64,000 bases of DNA from Desulfuromonas versatilis (GCF_019704135.1 NZ_AP024355.1:2288001-2352000); one strand, 5' to 3'; counted from the stretch's first letter, positions 35,394 to 45,174 are shown. The notes: generated by a model from the sequence alone, not told the origin. A program made the numbers and translations.

Positions 35394-35840
35394 ATGGCAA
35401 TCCGCAACCTCTGGAAACTTGTCCTCGTCATCCTGCTGCTGGTGGCGGGTTGGCGGCTGATGCCCGCCTCGGTGGTGCACGTCCAGCCGGAAGCCACCGG
35501 GGAAATCAGCCGGAGCGGGGATACGCTGAGAGTTCGACCGGCATCGCCAGAAGCCAATTCCGTTCCAACCGTTGCGGTCGGGCAGCATTTCGCCTCCATC
35601 GATCAGCTGGTTTCAGCCCAGGAAGGCAGTGGGTATGTCCGCACCGGGTCCTTCGGCAGCAGCTGGCCGGCGACGGTGACCGAGGTGCTTAATGGCAGGG
35701 ATGGCATCTCTTTCACCCGGGCGAACGGTACCCGCCACAACTATACGGGCTTTAAGGGCTACCGGATGCAGGTGGTGCGGCTGCAGGGTCCGGCCCAGGC
35801 GGAGGTGCTTGTGGTTTTCCGTTCGGTTGCCAAACGCTGA
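35394..35840 (+). CDS. uncharacterised membrane-anchored protein
   Basis: 148 aa. One N-terminal hydrophobic helix (LWKLVLVILLLVAGWRLMPA) acts as signal or anchor; the remainder is a soluble beta-rich domain (TVAVGQHFASIDQLVSAQEG, GYRMQVVRLQGPAQAEVLVV). No family recognised. It stands alone between the tRNA-Gly and yacG; the 169 bases after it hold no gene. Confidence 0.55.
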   Translation: MAIRNLWKLVLVILLLVAGWRLMPASVVHVQPEATGEISRSGDTLRVRPASPEANSVPTVAVGQHFASIDQLVSAQEGSGYVRTGSFGSSWPATVTEVLNGRDGISFTRANGTRHNYTGFKGYRMQVVRLQGPAQAEVLVVFRSVAKR

Positions 35841-36009
35841 ATCCCGTCCGGGGACCCGCCGACTCGCCGGGAGAATTTTCTGTTGCCTCTGCCGACCCGG
35901 GCAGGTATAGTCGGGCGCCCGACGGCAGGATGAAGCAGCCGGCGAGGCGAAAATGGAAATACGTCGCCGAATCGAGTAGGCTTTAGAGAAGAAGCGAAAC
36001 GTTTCGATC

Positions 36010-36201
36010 ATGGTTGAAAAAGTCAAAATCCTCAAGGTCCGCTGCCCGCGCTGCGGCACCCGGGGCGGCTGGGAAGGCAACCCCAACCGGCCGTTCTGTT
36101 CGGAAAAATGCCGCCTAATCGATCTTGGACGCTGGGCAGAGGAGGATTACCGCATACCGGGAGAGCGGGTTGAACCCGAAGAACCCGGAAGTGGAGAATA
36201 A
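36010..36201 (+). CDS. yacG: DNA gyrase inhibitor YacG-family zinc protein
   Basis: 63 aa with the complete four-cysteine zinc site CPRCG...[20 protein letters not shown], diagnostic of YacG. In E. coli YacG binds GyrB and inhibits gyrase. The queD gene starts 28 bases downstream. Confidence 0.9.
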   Translation: MVEKVKILKVRCPRCGTRGGWEGNPNRPFCSEKCRLIDLGRWAEEDYRIPGERVEPEEPGSGE

Positions 36202-36229
36202 TCGGCCAGCCGGCCAATCAGGAGACAGC

Positions 36230-36601
36230 ATGTACCATCTGACCATCCACACCCATTTTGCCGCGGCCCACAACCTGATCAACTACCAGGGGGACTGCGA
36301 GAACCTGCACGGCCACAACTGGAAGGTAGAAGTGACCGTTTCCGCCCGGGACCTGGACAAGGCCGGTCTGGGCATCGATTTCAAGGTGCTTAAGCGCGAA
36401 ACCAATGCAGTGCTCGACCTGCTCGACCACAAGTACATCAACGAGGTCCCCCCCTTCGACCAGATGAGTCCGTCGTCGGAAAACATCGCCCGGTTCCTGT
36501 TCGAACGGATCGGCGAGCGGCTCAACGACGGCAACGTCAGGGTTGCGAAGGTCAACGTCTGGGAGTCCGACCATGCCTGCGCCAGCTACAGCGCCGACTG
36601 A
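36230..36601 (+). CDS. queD: 6-carboxy-5,6,7,8-tetrahydropterin synthase
   Basis: 123 aa. Zinc ligands FAAAHNL (His14) and CENLHGHNW (His27, His29), catalytic Cys23 in the same stretch, and the C-terminal VNVWESDHACASY. It makes carboxytetrahydropterin from dihydroneopterin triphosphate in queuosine synthesis. AGGAGA lies four bases before the ATG. The next gene, queE, starts within its last codons, so the two steps are coupled. Confidence 0.93.
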   Translation: MYHLTIHTHFAAAHNLINYQGDCENLHGHNWKVEVTVSARDLDKAGLGIDFKVLKRETNAVLDLLDHKYINEVPPFDQMSPSSENIARFLFERIGERLNDGNVRVAKVNVWESDHACASYSAD

Positions 36602-37334
36602 GGCCAGCCTGATCGAGGTCTTTTCCTCCATCCAGGGGGAAGGGCTGCTGGTGGGCTGCCGGCAGATATTCGTGCGCATGGCCCTGTGCAACCTCTCCTG
36701 CGCCTACTGCGATACCCCCTTTGAACCCACCGACAGCTGCCGCATCGAGGACGCTCCAGGGTCCGGGAATTTTCGCAGCCTGCGCAACCCCGTCTCCCTG
36801 GAAACGCTCTGCACCATTCTTCATCAATGGCACCTGGGTTCCCCCGGGGTCCACCATTCCATCAGCCTGACCGGAGGCGAACCCCTCGTCCAGGGCGCCT
36901 TGCTGAGGGATTGGGTACCGGCGCTGAAAAAGATCCTTCCCGTGCACCTGGAAACCAACGGCACCTTGCCCGAGGCCCTTGCACCGCTGGTGCCCGAGCT
37001 GTTTTCGGTCGCCATGGACCTCAAACTCCCCTCGCAGACCGGCGCGCCCTTTCCCGAGCGGGAGCATCGTGAGTTTTTGCGGCTGGCCCGGCGGACCCAC
37101 TGCCAGGTCAAGGTGGTGGTCGGGGAAGAAACCCCGCACGAAGAGATCGCCGCTGCGGCAACCCTGGTCCATCAGGGCGCCCCGGAGGTGCCACTGATTC
37201 TGCAGCCGGTGACCCGGGACGGAAAGATTACCCTGACGAGCCGGATGCTGCTCGATATGCAGACTCTGGCAGCCGCCATTCACCCCGCCACCCGGGTCAT
37301 TCCGCAGACCCACCGCTTCATAGGTGTTCTATAG
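36573..37334 (+). CDS. queE: 7-carboxy-7-deazaguanine synthase (radical SAM)
   Basis: 253 aa. Radical SAM cysteines Cys39, Cys43 and Cys46 in ALCNLSCAYCDTPF, preceded by FSSIQGEGLLVG and followed by SLTGGEPLVQ. Catalyses the ring contraction after QueD. GGGAG seven bases before the ATG at 36573 and a 29-base overlap with queD show coupling. queC and queF are not in the window. Confidence 0.93.
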   Translation: MPAPATAPTEASLIEVFSSIQGEGLLVGCRQIFVRMALCNLSCAYCDTPFEPTDSCRIEDAPGSGNFRSLRNPVSLETLCTILHQWHLGSPGVHHSISLTGGEPLVQGALLRDWVPALKKILPVHLETNGTLPEALAPLVPELFSVAMDLKLPSQTGAPFPEREHREFLRLARRTHCQVKVVVGEETPHEEIAAAATLVHQGAPEVPLILQPVTRDGKITLTSRMLLDMQTLAAAIHPATRVIPQTHRFIGVL

Positions 37335-37344
37335 GGGAAAGAAA

Positions 37345-38064
37345 ATGATCATCGAAGAGCTCACCATGGATGAATTCGAAGCCGGGCTGGAGCGCACCCG
37401 GACCGTGCTGATCCCCTTCGGTGCCACCGAGGAGCACGGCACCCACCTGCCGCTGGCCACCGACACCCTGCAGGCGGTGGAGATCGGCCGCAGGTTGGCC
37501 GAACGCCGTCCCGTCTTCATCGCCCCGCCGATTCATTACGGGGTCTGCCGTTCCAGTTCAGATCACCCGGGGACCATCACCATCCGCACCGAAACGCTCA
37601 AGGCCCTGGCCCTAGACCTGGTCGAGTCGCTGTATCGCCAGGGGATGAGAAACGTCATCATGCTCAGCGGCCACGCCGGGGGAACCCACAACGCGGCGCT
37701 GCTCGACGCCGGCGAGGAGATGCTGCGCCGGCATCCGGAACTGAAACTGGCGGTGCTCACCGAATACGTACTGGCGGCCGGGGAAGGGAAGGGGATCATC
37801 GAGACCGAGGGGGATTCCCACGCCGGGGAGATCGAAACCTCGCGGATTCTGCACAGTCATCCGCACCTGGTGAAAGGCCGCGGGGAGAGGGAATTTCCGA
37901 GCTTTCCTGCCGGCATCCTGGTGCGCGACAAGCGCAGATACTGGCCGGGCGGGGTCTGGGGCGACCCGACCAAGGCGAGTGCGGAAAAGGGCGCCCGGAT
38001 AGAGGAAGTGGTGCTGGCCGCCCTTGAAAAACTGGTGGCGCGGTTGGAAAAAGAAGAGTTTTAA
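37345..38064 (+). CDS. creatininase-family amidohydrolase
   Basis: 239 aa. Metal-binding landmarks of the creatininase fold: PFGATEEHGTHLPLATDT (Glu, His, Asp), MLSGHAGGTHNAALLD and ETEGDSHAGEIETSRIL. Family members hydrolyse cyclic or linear amides (creatinine, formamidopyrimidines, the mycofactocin peptide). The substrate here is not evident; it follows queE by ten bases, so a link to deazapurine/pterin metabolism is possible. The ATG at 37345 has GGGGAAAGAAA before it. Confidence 0.85.
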   Translation: MIIEELTMDEFEAGLERTRTVLIPFGATEEHGTHLPLATDTLQAVEIGRRLAERRPVFIAPPIHYGVCRSSSDHPGTITIRTETLKALALDLVESLYRQGMRNVIMLSGHAGGTHNAALLDAGEEMLRRHPELKLAVLTEYVLAAGEGKGIIETEGDSHAGEIETSRILHSHPHLVKGRGEREFPSFPAGILVRDKRRYWPGGVWGDPTKASAEKGARIEEVVLAALEKLVARLEKEEF

Positions 38065-38134
38065 GAGCTTACAGGGAAACCTTGCGCTGCCAGGTTGAGA
38101 ATTTTATTCCGGCTCCCGAATTCCCTTGTTTTAT

Positions 38135-38329
38135 TCAGTCTGAAATAGCTTCGTTCAGTTCTTTGAGCAGGGTGTCGACATCCACCTGGTGAACATCGGC
38201 TCCGTGGCCGACCTCCTCGAACTGGGCGATCTGACACTCCATGCATTCGAGGCCGAATTTGCTGAATACCTGCCTGGTCTGGGGGTATTTGCGAAGGACC
38301 TGCTCGATGGTCATGTTCCTGGTGATCAT
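38135..38329 (-). CDS. DUF1858 mini-protein
   Basis: 64 aa: MITRNMTIEQVLRKYPQTRQ, then FSKFGLECMECQ with the CxxC of DUF1858. The domain is thought to bind a redox cofactor or disulfide partner and is abundant in anaerobes. It is the last gene of rsmD-coaD-DUF1858, 19 bases after coaD. A second DUF1858 protein is at 58511-58711. Confidence 0.8.
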   Translation of the reverse strand: MITRNMTIEQVLRKYPQTRQVFSKFGLECMECQIAQFEEVGHGADVHQVDVDTLLKELNEAISD

Positions 38330-38348
38330 CCCTGCCTCCCTTGGTTAT

Positions 38349-38837
38349 TTACTTTTTCCCGAATTTCTTCTCCAGTGCCTCCTGGACCGCCGGGGGAACG
38401 AAGGAGTCGATGGGGCCCTTCAACAAAGCCATTTCCTTGACGATGGACGAGCTCAGGTAGCCGTAAGGGACCGAGGTCATCATGAAGAGAGTTTCGACCT
38501 CCTTCTGGACCGTGTGGTTCATCTGGGCGATCTGGAATTCGTATTCGAAATCGGAAACTGCCCGCAAACCGCGCAGGATAACCCTCGCACCCTGACGGAT
38601 CACGTAATCGACCAGCAGGCCCTCGAAGGTGTCCACCTTCAGGCGGGGGTTGTCGCCTACGGCCTTGCGAATCATTTCCACCCGCTCTTCGATGGTGAAG
38701 AGCGATTTTTTCGATGAATTGCGGGCCACCGCCACGATCAGGGTGTCGAATACCTCGAGGCCACGGCATATGATGTCGAGGTGTCCATAGGTGATCGGAT
38801 CAAAAGAGCCAGGATAAACGGCAATGTGTTTCTTCAT
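38349..38837 (-). CDS. coaD: phosphopantetheine adenylyltransferase
   Basis: 162 aa. Nucleotidyltransferase T/HxGH motif in YPGSFDPITYGHLDII, and the C-terminal YLSSSIVKEMALL (ISSSxVR-type). It catalyses the penultimate step of coenzyme A synthesis. The ATG at 38837 follows rsmD by 16 bases. Confidence 0.95.
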   Translation of the reverse strand: MKKHIAVYPGSFDPITYGHLDIICRGLEVFDTLIVAVARNSSKKSLFTIEERVEMIRKAVGDNPRLKVDTFEGLLVDYVIRQGARVILRGLRAVSDFEYEFQIAQMNHTVQKEVETLFMMTSVPYGYLSSSIVKEMALLKGPIDSFVPPAVQEALEKKFGKK

Positions 38838-38853
38838 CGCATTAGGTTCCCTG

Positions 38854-39411
38854 TCACTGAATTTGAAAAAAATGCACGGTTGTCCCGCCATAATCGCGCC
38901 GGTCGGTCCGGGCCAGCGTGTCGACAGTGGTCGGAATCGGTTCGTTTTTGGCCGTTTCGGCACAGATGATGCCATCTCTAGCCAGTAACCCCTCCGCTGA
39001 AATCAGGCCAAGCATTCTTTCAACCAGGCCTTTGCCGTAGGGAGGGTCAAGAAAGATCAGGTCGAAGGGCTTTTCGGTGGCCACTTTCGGGATACACGCA
39101 AACGCATCGCACCGCAGCAGCTGTGCCCGTTGGGCAAATCCGCAGGCGGCCAAATTGGCAGGGATGACCCGGCTTGCTTCGGCCCCTTTGTCCACCAGGA
39201 TGGCGCGTTCTGCTCCCCGGCTGAGCGCCTCGAGGGCCATGGCTCCGGATCCCGCGAAAAGATCGAGCACCTGTTTCCCCTCCAGCGAACCGACCAGGCT
39301 GTAAAGGATGCTGAAGATGGCACCCCGAACTTTATCCGGGGTGGGCCGGATGTCTTGGCCGGCAATGCTCGCCAAACGCTTGCCTCGGGCCAGGCCGCTG
39401 ATGATCCTCAA
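38854..39411 (-). CDS. rsmD: 16S rRNA (guanine966-N2)-methyltransferase
   Basis: 185 aa from a TTG at 39411, giving RIISGLARGKRLASIAGQDI, exactly where the family begins; AAGGAA lies upstream. A longer frame to an ATG at 39474 has no such support. SAM motif DLFAGSGAMALEAL and catalytic DPPYGKG are present. It is followed by coaD as in many bacteria. Confidence 0.9.
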   Translation of the reverse strand: MRIISGLARGKRLASIAGQDIRPTPDKVRGAIFSILYSLVGSLEGKQVLDLFAGSGAMALEALSRGAERAILVDKGAEASRVIPANLAACGFAQRAQLLRCDAFACIPKVATEKPFDLIFLDPPYGKGLVERMLGLISAEGLLARDGIICAETAKNEPIPTTVDTLARTDRRDYGGTTVHFFQIQ

Positions 39412-39854
39412 TGAAAGATATTCCTTCTGCCATGCGCTTTGAGGGTGGATACAAGTTGCCGGAAAAGCTAGCACAGGGGGGGTAGGCCGTCAAGACGTAA
39501 GCCGCGAGGGCCCGTCCCGCTGTCGAGCATGAGGTCATTTGCTCGGAACTAGGCAGAACCTCAACCTTTTTTGGTTATTCCGTGCGGCATCCTTATTGCA
39601 GAATCCAGGAAAGATTAAAAAACCGGTTCGAGGGGCCAATAGCCAGGGATACCGCTCTCACTGAGGGGCCTTCAATGATATAGGCGGGTTAGGGCGAGCT
39701 CCCCGCCCGAGTGGGGCGCTTACAAGCCCGGCCTCGCTCCTTGGGAGGCTTGCTGGAGCCCACCGCTACCGGCGAATTGGCGGAACAGTCCGTGAATTAC
39801 CTTGCCTGGAAATTTTTCACCGAATTCTATTCAGGCAAAAGATTTACCCCCCTA
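39412..39854. other. 443-base intergenic region without a gene
   Basis: Divergent control region between rsmD and the first GGDEF-EAL gene. It is more AT-rich around 39540-39620 and contains GC-rich dyads (for example CTCCCCGCCCGAGTGGGGCG near 39700), but no open frame with a ribosome site. Confidence 0.5.
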
Positions 39855-40017
39855 GGAGCCTGTCGGACTTGGGGGATCGTCACGAGAGAATGAGAAATCG
39901 AGGACAGATTTTCGGAATTTTGAGAGCGAATAGAGGACCTATTTGTCGAATATTTGCGGAAATATGGACCGATTTGCCGTTTTCGCAGTAGATTCACTCC
40001 TAAGTCCGACAGGCTCC
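39855..40017. mobile_element. MITE-like non-autonomous element, 163 bp
   Basis: Perfect 16-bp terminal inverted repeats, GGAGCCTGTCGGACTT (39855-39870) and AAGTCCGACAGGCTCC (40002-40017), bound an AT-rich interior that codes for nothing. The ends resemble transposon ends of the kind common in Geobacter-related genomes. No convincing target-site duplication is visible. It inserted 43 bases upstream of the GGDEF-EAL gene and may supply part of its promoter. Confidence 0.7.
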
Positions 40018-40060
40018 CAGGCTCCCGGACCCAGGCACACTGCCGGAGAAGGTGCACATC

Positions 40061-42118
40061 ATGAAGATCTGCATCGCCGCTGAAAGGATTCTGCAAAGCC
40101 GCAGGGTCATGATCTGGGTGGTCGGCTCCTACCTGCTGCTGGCCGCCCTGTGGCTTCTGTCCTCCCGCGTCCTGCCCAACCTGTTCATAAGGGACCTGGA
40201 AAGGCTTCATCATTTCCAGGTACTTTTCGATATTTCCCTGATACTCTCCTCTGCCATTGGCCTGGGGTTTCTCACCCGCCGCTTTCTTCTGCTTCTGCAG
40301 AGAAAGGAACGGGAGTTGACCCAACTGGTGGAAGGAGTTTGCTCTGCAGAAGGTGAGAGCTTTTTCACCACCCTGACAGCCAACCTGGCCAAGTCGGTGG
40401 ATGCCGACTACGCTTTTGTCTGCGAATTTACCGACGACAGCCACAGCCGGGTGCGGACCATTGCCGTACATGTCGACGGTCTGCCCGCCGAGAATTTCGA
40501 ATTCGACCTGGTCGGGACTCCCTGCGGGGAGGTGATCAGGCATGAGGCGCAATGCTTTCCCGCGAGGGTCCGCGAACAGTTCCCCCTGGACCACATTGCG
40601 AAGCAGTTGCAGGTTGAAAGTTACGCCGGCATTCCGCTTCGGGACTCCACCGGACAGGTCCTGGGGCCCCTGGCGGTTTTCAGCAGGCGTCCGATGGCGG
40701 ACCGGCATCTCGCCCAGTTGCTGCTGCAGCTTTTTGCCGTTCGCGCGGCTACCGAATTGGAGCGGAGGCGGGCCACCAAGGCAAGGGACTTCATTGCCCT
40801 GCACGACGAACTGACCGGCCTGCCCAACCGGCGCCTGTTCTGTGACCTGCTCGGGCAGGAACTCTCCCGCGCCCGGCAGCGCAGGGAGATGGTGGTGGCG
40901 ATGTTCCTTGACCTGGACCGGTTCAAGAACATCAACGATACCCTCGGCCATGCCGTGGGAGATCGCCTGCTCAAGGCAGTCGCCCGCCGCCTCGAGACCT
41001 GCCTGAGGCGTGAAGATTTGGTGGGGCGGCTCGGCGGCGACGAATTCATGATCATGCTCACCGGGATTCGCAGCCCTCTGGATGTCAAAAGCGTCGCCGG
41101 CAAGATTCTCGATTGTCTCAAGCCTTCCTTCTGCCTCGAGGGGCACGAACTGCACATCGCCTCAAGTATTGGGATCGCTTTGTTCCCCGAATTTGGCGGC
41201 GATGTCGAGACCCTGCTGAAAAACGCCGACACGGCGCTTCACCGTGCCAAGGAACTGGGCCGCAACAACTACCAATTCTATTCCCCGGACATGAATGCCA
41301 AAACCATGCGCCAACTCGGCATGGAGGCTGAACTGCGCAAGGCGATCGAACGCAACGACCTGTGCCTGCACTACCAGCCCCAGTTCGAAATCGAAACCGG
41401 CCAGGTGGTAGGCATCGAGGCCCTGGTGCGCTGGAACCACCCGGAACGGGGCATGATCCCCCCGGAAGATTTCATCTCCCTGGCCGAGGAGACCGGGCTG
41501 ATCGTTTCCATCGGCAACTGGGTTCTGTCCAGGGCCTGCGCGCAAAACCGCGCCCTTCAGGACGCCGGGCTGAGCCCCTTGCGGATGGCGGTCAACCTTT
41601 CCCCCCGCCAGTTCAATCAGCGGGACCTCCCGGAGCAGGTGGCGAAAATTCTCAGGGTGACCGGCCTGGAGCCTTGCTGGCTGGAACTCGAAATCACCGA
41701 GAGTATCATCATGCAGGACCTTGAGACCACCATTGACCAGATGGTCCGGTTGATGGAACTCGGGGTGCGGATTTCCATTGACGATTTCGGCACCGGCTAT
41801 TCTTCATTGAGTTACCTGAAGCGATTTCCCATCCAGACCCTCAAGATCGACCGTTCATTTGTTCGGGATATCGGCAGCGACTCGGACGACACGGCCATAG
41901 TCGCCGCGGTCATCGCCCTGGCCCACAATCTCAAGCTCGAGGTGGTCGCCGAGGGGGTGGAGACCCAGGACCAGCTGAATTTTCTGAAATCCCGCGGCTG
42001 CGACCTGGCGCAGGGATTTCTCTTCAGTCGCCCCATCTCTGCCGAAGCCCTGCTCGAACTGCTTCTTTCGCAAGCCGCCGGGCCGGCCCTCAAAAACAGG
42101 ACCCGGCTGGCCAATTGA
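40061..42118 (+). CDS. membrane GAF-GGDEF-EAL protein with both catalytic motifs intact
   Basis: 685 aa. Two N-terminal membrane helices ([35 protein letters not shown]-like segment), a GAF-like domain (about 95-235, with [17 protein letters not shown] and [20 protein letters not shown]), a diguanylate cyclase with [13 protein letters not shown] and [20 protein letters not shown], and a phosphodiesterase with [14 protein letters not shown] and [20 protein letters not shown]. Both halves keep their catalytic residues, so it may make or break cyclic di-GMP according to its sensor. GGAGAAGG lies before the ATG. A tandem paralogue follows. Confidence 0.92.
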   Translation: MKICIAAERILQSRRVMIWVVGSYLLLAALWLLSSRVLPNLFIRDLERLHHFQVLFDISLILSSAIGLGFLTRRFLLLLQRKERELTQLVEGVCSAEGESFFTTLTANLAKSVDADYAFVCEFTDDSHSRVRTIAVHVDGLPAENFEFDLVGTPCGEVIRHEAQCFPARVREQFPLDHIAKQLQVESYAGIPLRDSTGQVLGPLAVFSRRPMADRHLAQLLLQLFAVRAATELERRRATKARDFIALHDELTGLPNRRLFCDLLGQELSRARQRREMVVAMFLDLDRFKNINDTLGHAVGDRLLKAVARRLETCLRREDLVGRLGGDEFMIMLTGIRSPLDVKSVAGKILDCLKPSFCLEGHELHIASSIGIALFPEFGGDVETLLKNADTALHRAKELGRNNYQFYSPDMNAKTMRQLGMEAELRKAIERNDLCLHYQPQFEIETGQVVGIEALVRWNHPERGMIPPEDFISLAEETGLIVSIGNWVLSRACAQNRALQDAGLSPLRMAVNLSPRQFNQRDLPEQVAKILRVTGLEPCWLELEITESIIMQDLETTIDQMVRLMELGVRISIDDFGTGYSSLSYLKRFPIQTLKIDRSFVRDIGSDSDDTAIVAAVIALAHNLKLEVVAEGVETQDQLNFLKSRGCDLAQGFLFSRPISAEALLELLLSQAAGPALKNRTRLAN

Positions 42119-42248
42119 GCCCCTCCGGCAATCCCCAGGGGTGTGCCCGTGGTTTGACTTTCCCTATAGGCATCCTAAACTTTTCTGCAGAGACAAACAT
42201 TTTCTCCAGTTCGCCAGCTTCCCTTCCTTTCCTGCCGGAGAATTGTCC

Positions 42249-44288
42249 ATGGGCGATCCTGCGCCGAGGTTTCGACCACCCAAAGGTAAAGAGATTGCGA
42301 TTCGGATAACCCTGATCTATCTCGCCACGGCCTTTGTCATCCTGCTGCTTTTCGAGCAATTGCTGGACGCGGTTGGCCCTGACCCCGAGGCCGCCCAGCA
42401 GTTGCAGAGATACCTGGGGGGCCTTTTTCTGGCGATTACCGGCGCGCTGATCTATTACGTGGTGAGACGGGTGGTGTCGACCTTGAATCGCGGTGAGCAG
42501 GTGCTGCGGGAAATCGTCAGGAGCGTTTCCGCGGCGGTGGGGGAAGCCTTTTTCCATACCCTGGTCGAAAAACTCTGCCTGCGCCTTGGTGCCGACCACG
42601 CCCTTCTGGGGCGTCTTGACGGGAACAACCCCAACCTGGTGCACGTGGTCGCTGCGTACTCCCGGGGCAAGTGGTTGGAAAATTTTGACTACTCTCTGGA
42701 GGGAACACCCTGCGCCAGCGTGCTAACCGGGCACCCATGCTACTACATGAAAAACGTCCGCCATCACTTTCCCAAGGATGAACAACTGGCCAGCCTGGGG
42801 GTGGAAAGCTATATGGGGGTGCCCCTGTTCGACTCGGCCGGAAAGGCGATGGGACTGCTGGTGGTGATGCATGGCAAGTCGCTGAAGGCCCGCCAGCGAA
42901 CCGAATCGATGCTGCAGATTTTCGCCCTGCGGGCCGCGGCCGAACTGGAGCGGCTGCGCAACGAAGAGGCTATCCTGCATATGGCCTATTACGACGGGCT
43001 GACCAACCTTCCCAATGAGCGCATGTTCCACGAACGCCTGCAGCAGGCGCTGCAACAGGCCAACCGGAGTACGGGACAGGTGGCCGTGCTGTTTCTCGAC
43101 CTGGATCGCTTCAAGACCCTTTCACGGACCCTCGGGCACGCGCTCGGGGAGCGCTTGCTGATTGCCGTGGTGGAGCGGTTCCAGGAGCGCCTCCCTCCCG
43201 GGGGCACCCTGGCCCGGCTGGGTGATGATGAATTCGGGGTTATCCTGACGGGGGTGGAAAGCCCCGAAGAGGTCGCGGAAAAAGCCAGGGGGCTGCTGGA
43301 CAGCCTCAGGGACCCCTTAACCTTCTCCGGACAGGAGATGTATGTGACCGTCAGTATCGGCATTGCCATCTATCCTCACGACGGTCTCCAGGTCGAGGAG
43401 CTGGTGAAAAACGCCGATGCGGCCATGAGCCGGACCAAGGAGATGGGCAAAAACAGCTTCCAGTTCTATTTTCCGGAACTCAATCAATGGTCCATGCAGT
43501 CGCTGATCCTGGAAAACAAGCTACACCAGGCACTGGAAAGGGAGGAGTTCGTCCTGCTTTACCAGCCTCAGCTCAACCTGCAGACCGGAACCTTTGACGG
43601 AATGGAAGCTCTCGTGTGCTGGCGCCACCCTGACCGCGAAACCGTTTCCCCTTCGGACTTCATTCCCCTTGCCGAGGAAACCGGGCTGATCGAACCCATC
43701 GGAGAATGGATCCTGCGCACGGCCTGCTGGCAGAACATGGAGTGGCAGAAGGCGGGCCTGCCTCCCCAGAAAGTGGCGGTCAATATCTCGGCGAGGCAGT
43801 TCAATCAGTTGAACATCGCTGAACTGGTCGGGCAGGTGCTGAGGGAGACGGGGATGGAGCCGAGGTGGCTGTCCATCGAGATCACCGAGAGCGCCATCAT
43901 GCAGGATGTGCAGAAAACCCGGGTTACCCTCCGCCGGCTTCAGGAGATGGGGGTCACCATCACCATCGACGATTTCGGTACCGGTTATTCGTCCCTGAGT
44001 TACCTGAAGCAGTTTCCCATACAGACCCTTAAAATCGATAAAAGCTTTATCGACGATCTTCCCGAAGGGAGTGACGACCGGGGAATCACCGCGGCGATTA
44101 TCGCCATGGGGCATACCCTGGGGATGCTGGTCATTGCCGAAGGGGTGGAAAACGAAGCGCAGCTCGATTTTCTCAAGGGGAGAGGGTGCGACAAGGTCCA
44201 GGGATATCTGTACAGCCCGCCGCTTTTGGCAGAAAACCTCGCCGAGATGCTCGCCAGGGGGAGCGAGGCAAGCATCTCGGCCGGGTAG
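42249..44288 (+). CDS. membrane GAF-GGDEF-EAL paralogue with degenerate cyclase site
   Basis: 679 aa, same layout as the preceding gene: two membrane helices (ITLIYLATAFVILLLFEQLL; LGGLFLAITGALIYYVV), GAF-like domain (LEGTPCASVLTGHPCYYMKN; VESYMGVPLFDSAGKAMGLL), GGDEF, EAL. The cyclase motif reads LGDDEF instead of GGDEF, and the substrate-site FKxINDTLGH reads FKTLSRTLGH, losing the Asn and Asp. The EAL half ([33 protein letters not shown]) looks intact. It is therefore probably a phosphodiesterase with a regulatory GGDEF. GGAG eight bases upstream sets the ATG at 42249. Confidence 0.9.
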   Translation: MGDPAPRFRPPKGKEIAIRITLIYLATAFVILLLFEQLLDAVGPDPEAAQQLQRYLGGLFLAITGALIYYVVRRVVSTLNRGEQVLREIVRSVSAAVGEAFFHTLVEKLCLRLGADHALLGRLDGNNPNLVHVVAAYSRGKWLENFDYSLEGTPCASVLTGHPCYYMKNVRHHFPKDEQLASLGVESYMGVPLFDSAGKAMGLLVVMHGKSLKARQRTESMLQIFALRAAAELERLRNEEAILHMAYYDGLTNLPNERMFHERLQQALQQANRSTGQVAVLFLDLDRFKTLSRTLGHALGERLLIAVVERFQERLPPGGTLARLGDDEFGVILTGVESPEEVAEKARGLLDSLRDPLTFSGQEMYVTVSIGIAIYPHDGLQVEELVKNADAAMSRTKEMGKNSFQFYFPELNQWSMQSLILENKLHQALEREEFVLLYQPQLNLQTGTFDGMEALVCWRHPDRETVSPSDFIPLAEETGLIEPIGEWILRTACWQNMEWQKAGLPPQKVAVNISARQFNQLNIAELVGQVLRETGMEPRWLSIEITESAIMQDVQKTRVTLRRLQEMGVTITIDDFGTGYSSLSYLKQFPIQTLKIDKSFIDDLPEGSDDRGITAAIIAMGHTLGMLVIAEGVENEAQLDFLKGRGCDKVQGYLYSPPLLAENLAEMLARGSEASISAG

Positions 44289-44292
44289 GGGG

Positions 44293-44586
44293 TCAGGGGA
44301 GGTTGATCTTGCCGGACTCGCTCGGCCGGTAGAGGAGAATGGTCTTGCCCAGCAGCTGGGCAACCGCAGCCCCGGTGTGCCCGACGAGGATCTCGGCCAC
44401 TTCATGCCGGTCCAGATCGCAACCCTCCTGGAGCTTGACCTTGATCAGCTCGTGAGCCAGCAGGGCCTCTTCGACCGACTCGAGCAGTTTTTCACTGATC
44501 TCACTTTTGCCGATCATCACCACGGGTTTGAGGTGATGCCCCAGTCCGCGCAGAAAGCGGACCTGTTTTCCTGTAAGCGCCTTCAT
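44293..44586 (-). CDS. yhbY: YhbY-family (CRM domain) RNA-binding protein
   Basis: 97 aa, starting MKALTGKQVRFLRGLGHHLK with VVMIGKSEISEKLLESVEEA and HELIKVKLQEG, the CRM-domain pattern. It binds pre-50S ribosomal RNA. Convergent with the GGDEF-EAL gene, with four bases between stops. Confidence 0.93.
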   Translation of the reverse strand: MKALTGKQVRFLRGLGHHLKPVVMIGKSEISEKLLESVEEALLAHELIKVKLQEGCDLDRHEVAEILVGHTGAAVAQLLGKTILLYRPSESGKINLP

Positions 44587-44710
44587 TTATTCCTGTTCCT
44601 GGGTTTGGAGTTGGCCCCGGGGCCCATGCGCCCCCGGGAGGAGCGCATTATAGACAGGGGCGGCCGGCATGAAAAGGAAAAAGCGGCAGGTGGTTCCGAA
44701 TGCAGTCCAG

Positions 44711-45085
44711 TTACCGGCTGCCCTCCACCATGTAGGCCACCGCAGCCGCGACCTCCTCGTCGCTCAGGTCGCTCCTGCCACCCCGGGCGGGCATCAGGCC
44801 CTTTTCGCCCTGGAAACCCTCCAGGGAGTTGCGGACCAGCACCTCCATGCCCTTGTCGATTCGGCTCTTCCAATCCTCGGCCTTCCCGTAGCGGGGGGCC
44901 CCCGCCACCCCCATGGAATGGCAGGCCATGCAGGCCTTCTGGTAGACGCTCTCCCCGGTTTTCAGATCATAGGATGGGGCCCCCGCGGCCTGACCCTGCT
45001 CTTCGGCAGCGTTAATGGTTCGCGGGTGGACTGCACCGCAAACCAGTAATGCACTCAGCACCAGCAAGCATCCCAACGGTTTCAT
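44711..45085 (-). CDS. exported monoheme cytochrome c (c5-like)
   Basis: 124 aa. Signal peptide (MKPLGCLLVLSALLVCGAVH to about INAAE), then one haem site CMACH with the c5-type surroundings GESVYQKACMACHSMGVAGA and a C-terminal Met (KGLMPARGG) as likely axial ligand. AAGGAG precedes the ATG at 45085. It follows the small membrane protein gene on the same strand by 89 bases. Probably a soluble periplasmic electron carrier. Confidence 0.85.
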   Translation of the reverse strand: MKPLGCLLVLSALLVCGAVHPRTINAAEEQGQAAGAPSYDLKTGESVYQKACMACHSMGVAGAPRYGKAEDWKSRIDKGMEVLVRNSLEGFQGEKGLMPARGGRSDLSDEEVAAAVAYMVEGSR

Positions 45086-45174
45086 GGCGACTCCTTTGCG
45101 AAAGGGGTTTTGACGACCTTTCACGAATTTACCAGAGGGCCGAAGTATTTCCAGTGGCGGGGGGAAAAGACCCC

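Noticed and set aside
39711-39893. 60-codon frame just before the GGDEF-EAL gene
   Set aside because: It runs into the terminal repeat of the MITE-like element and has no ribosome site.
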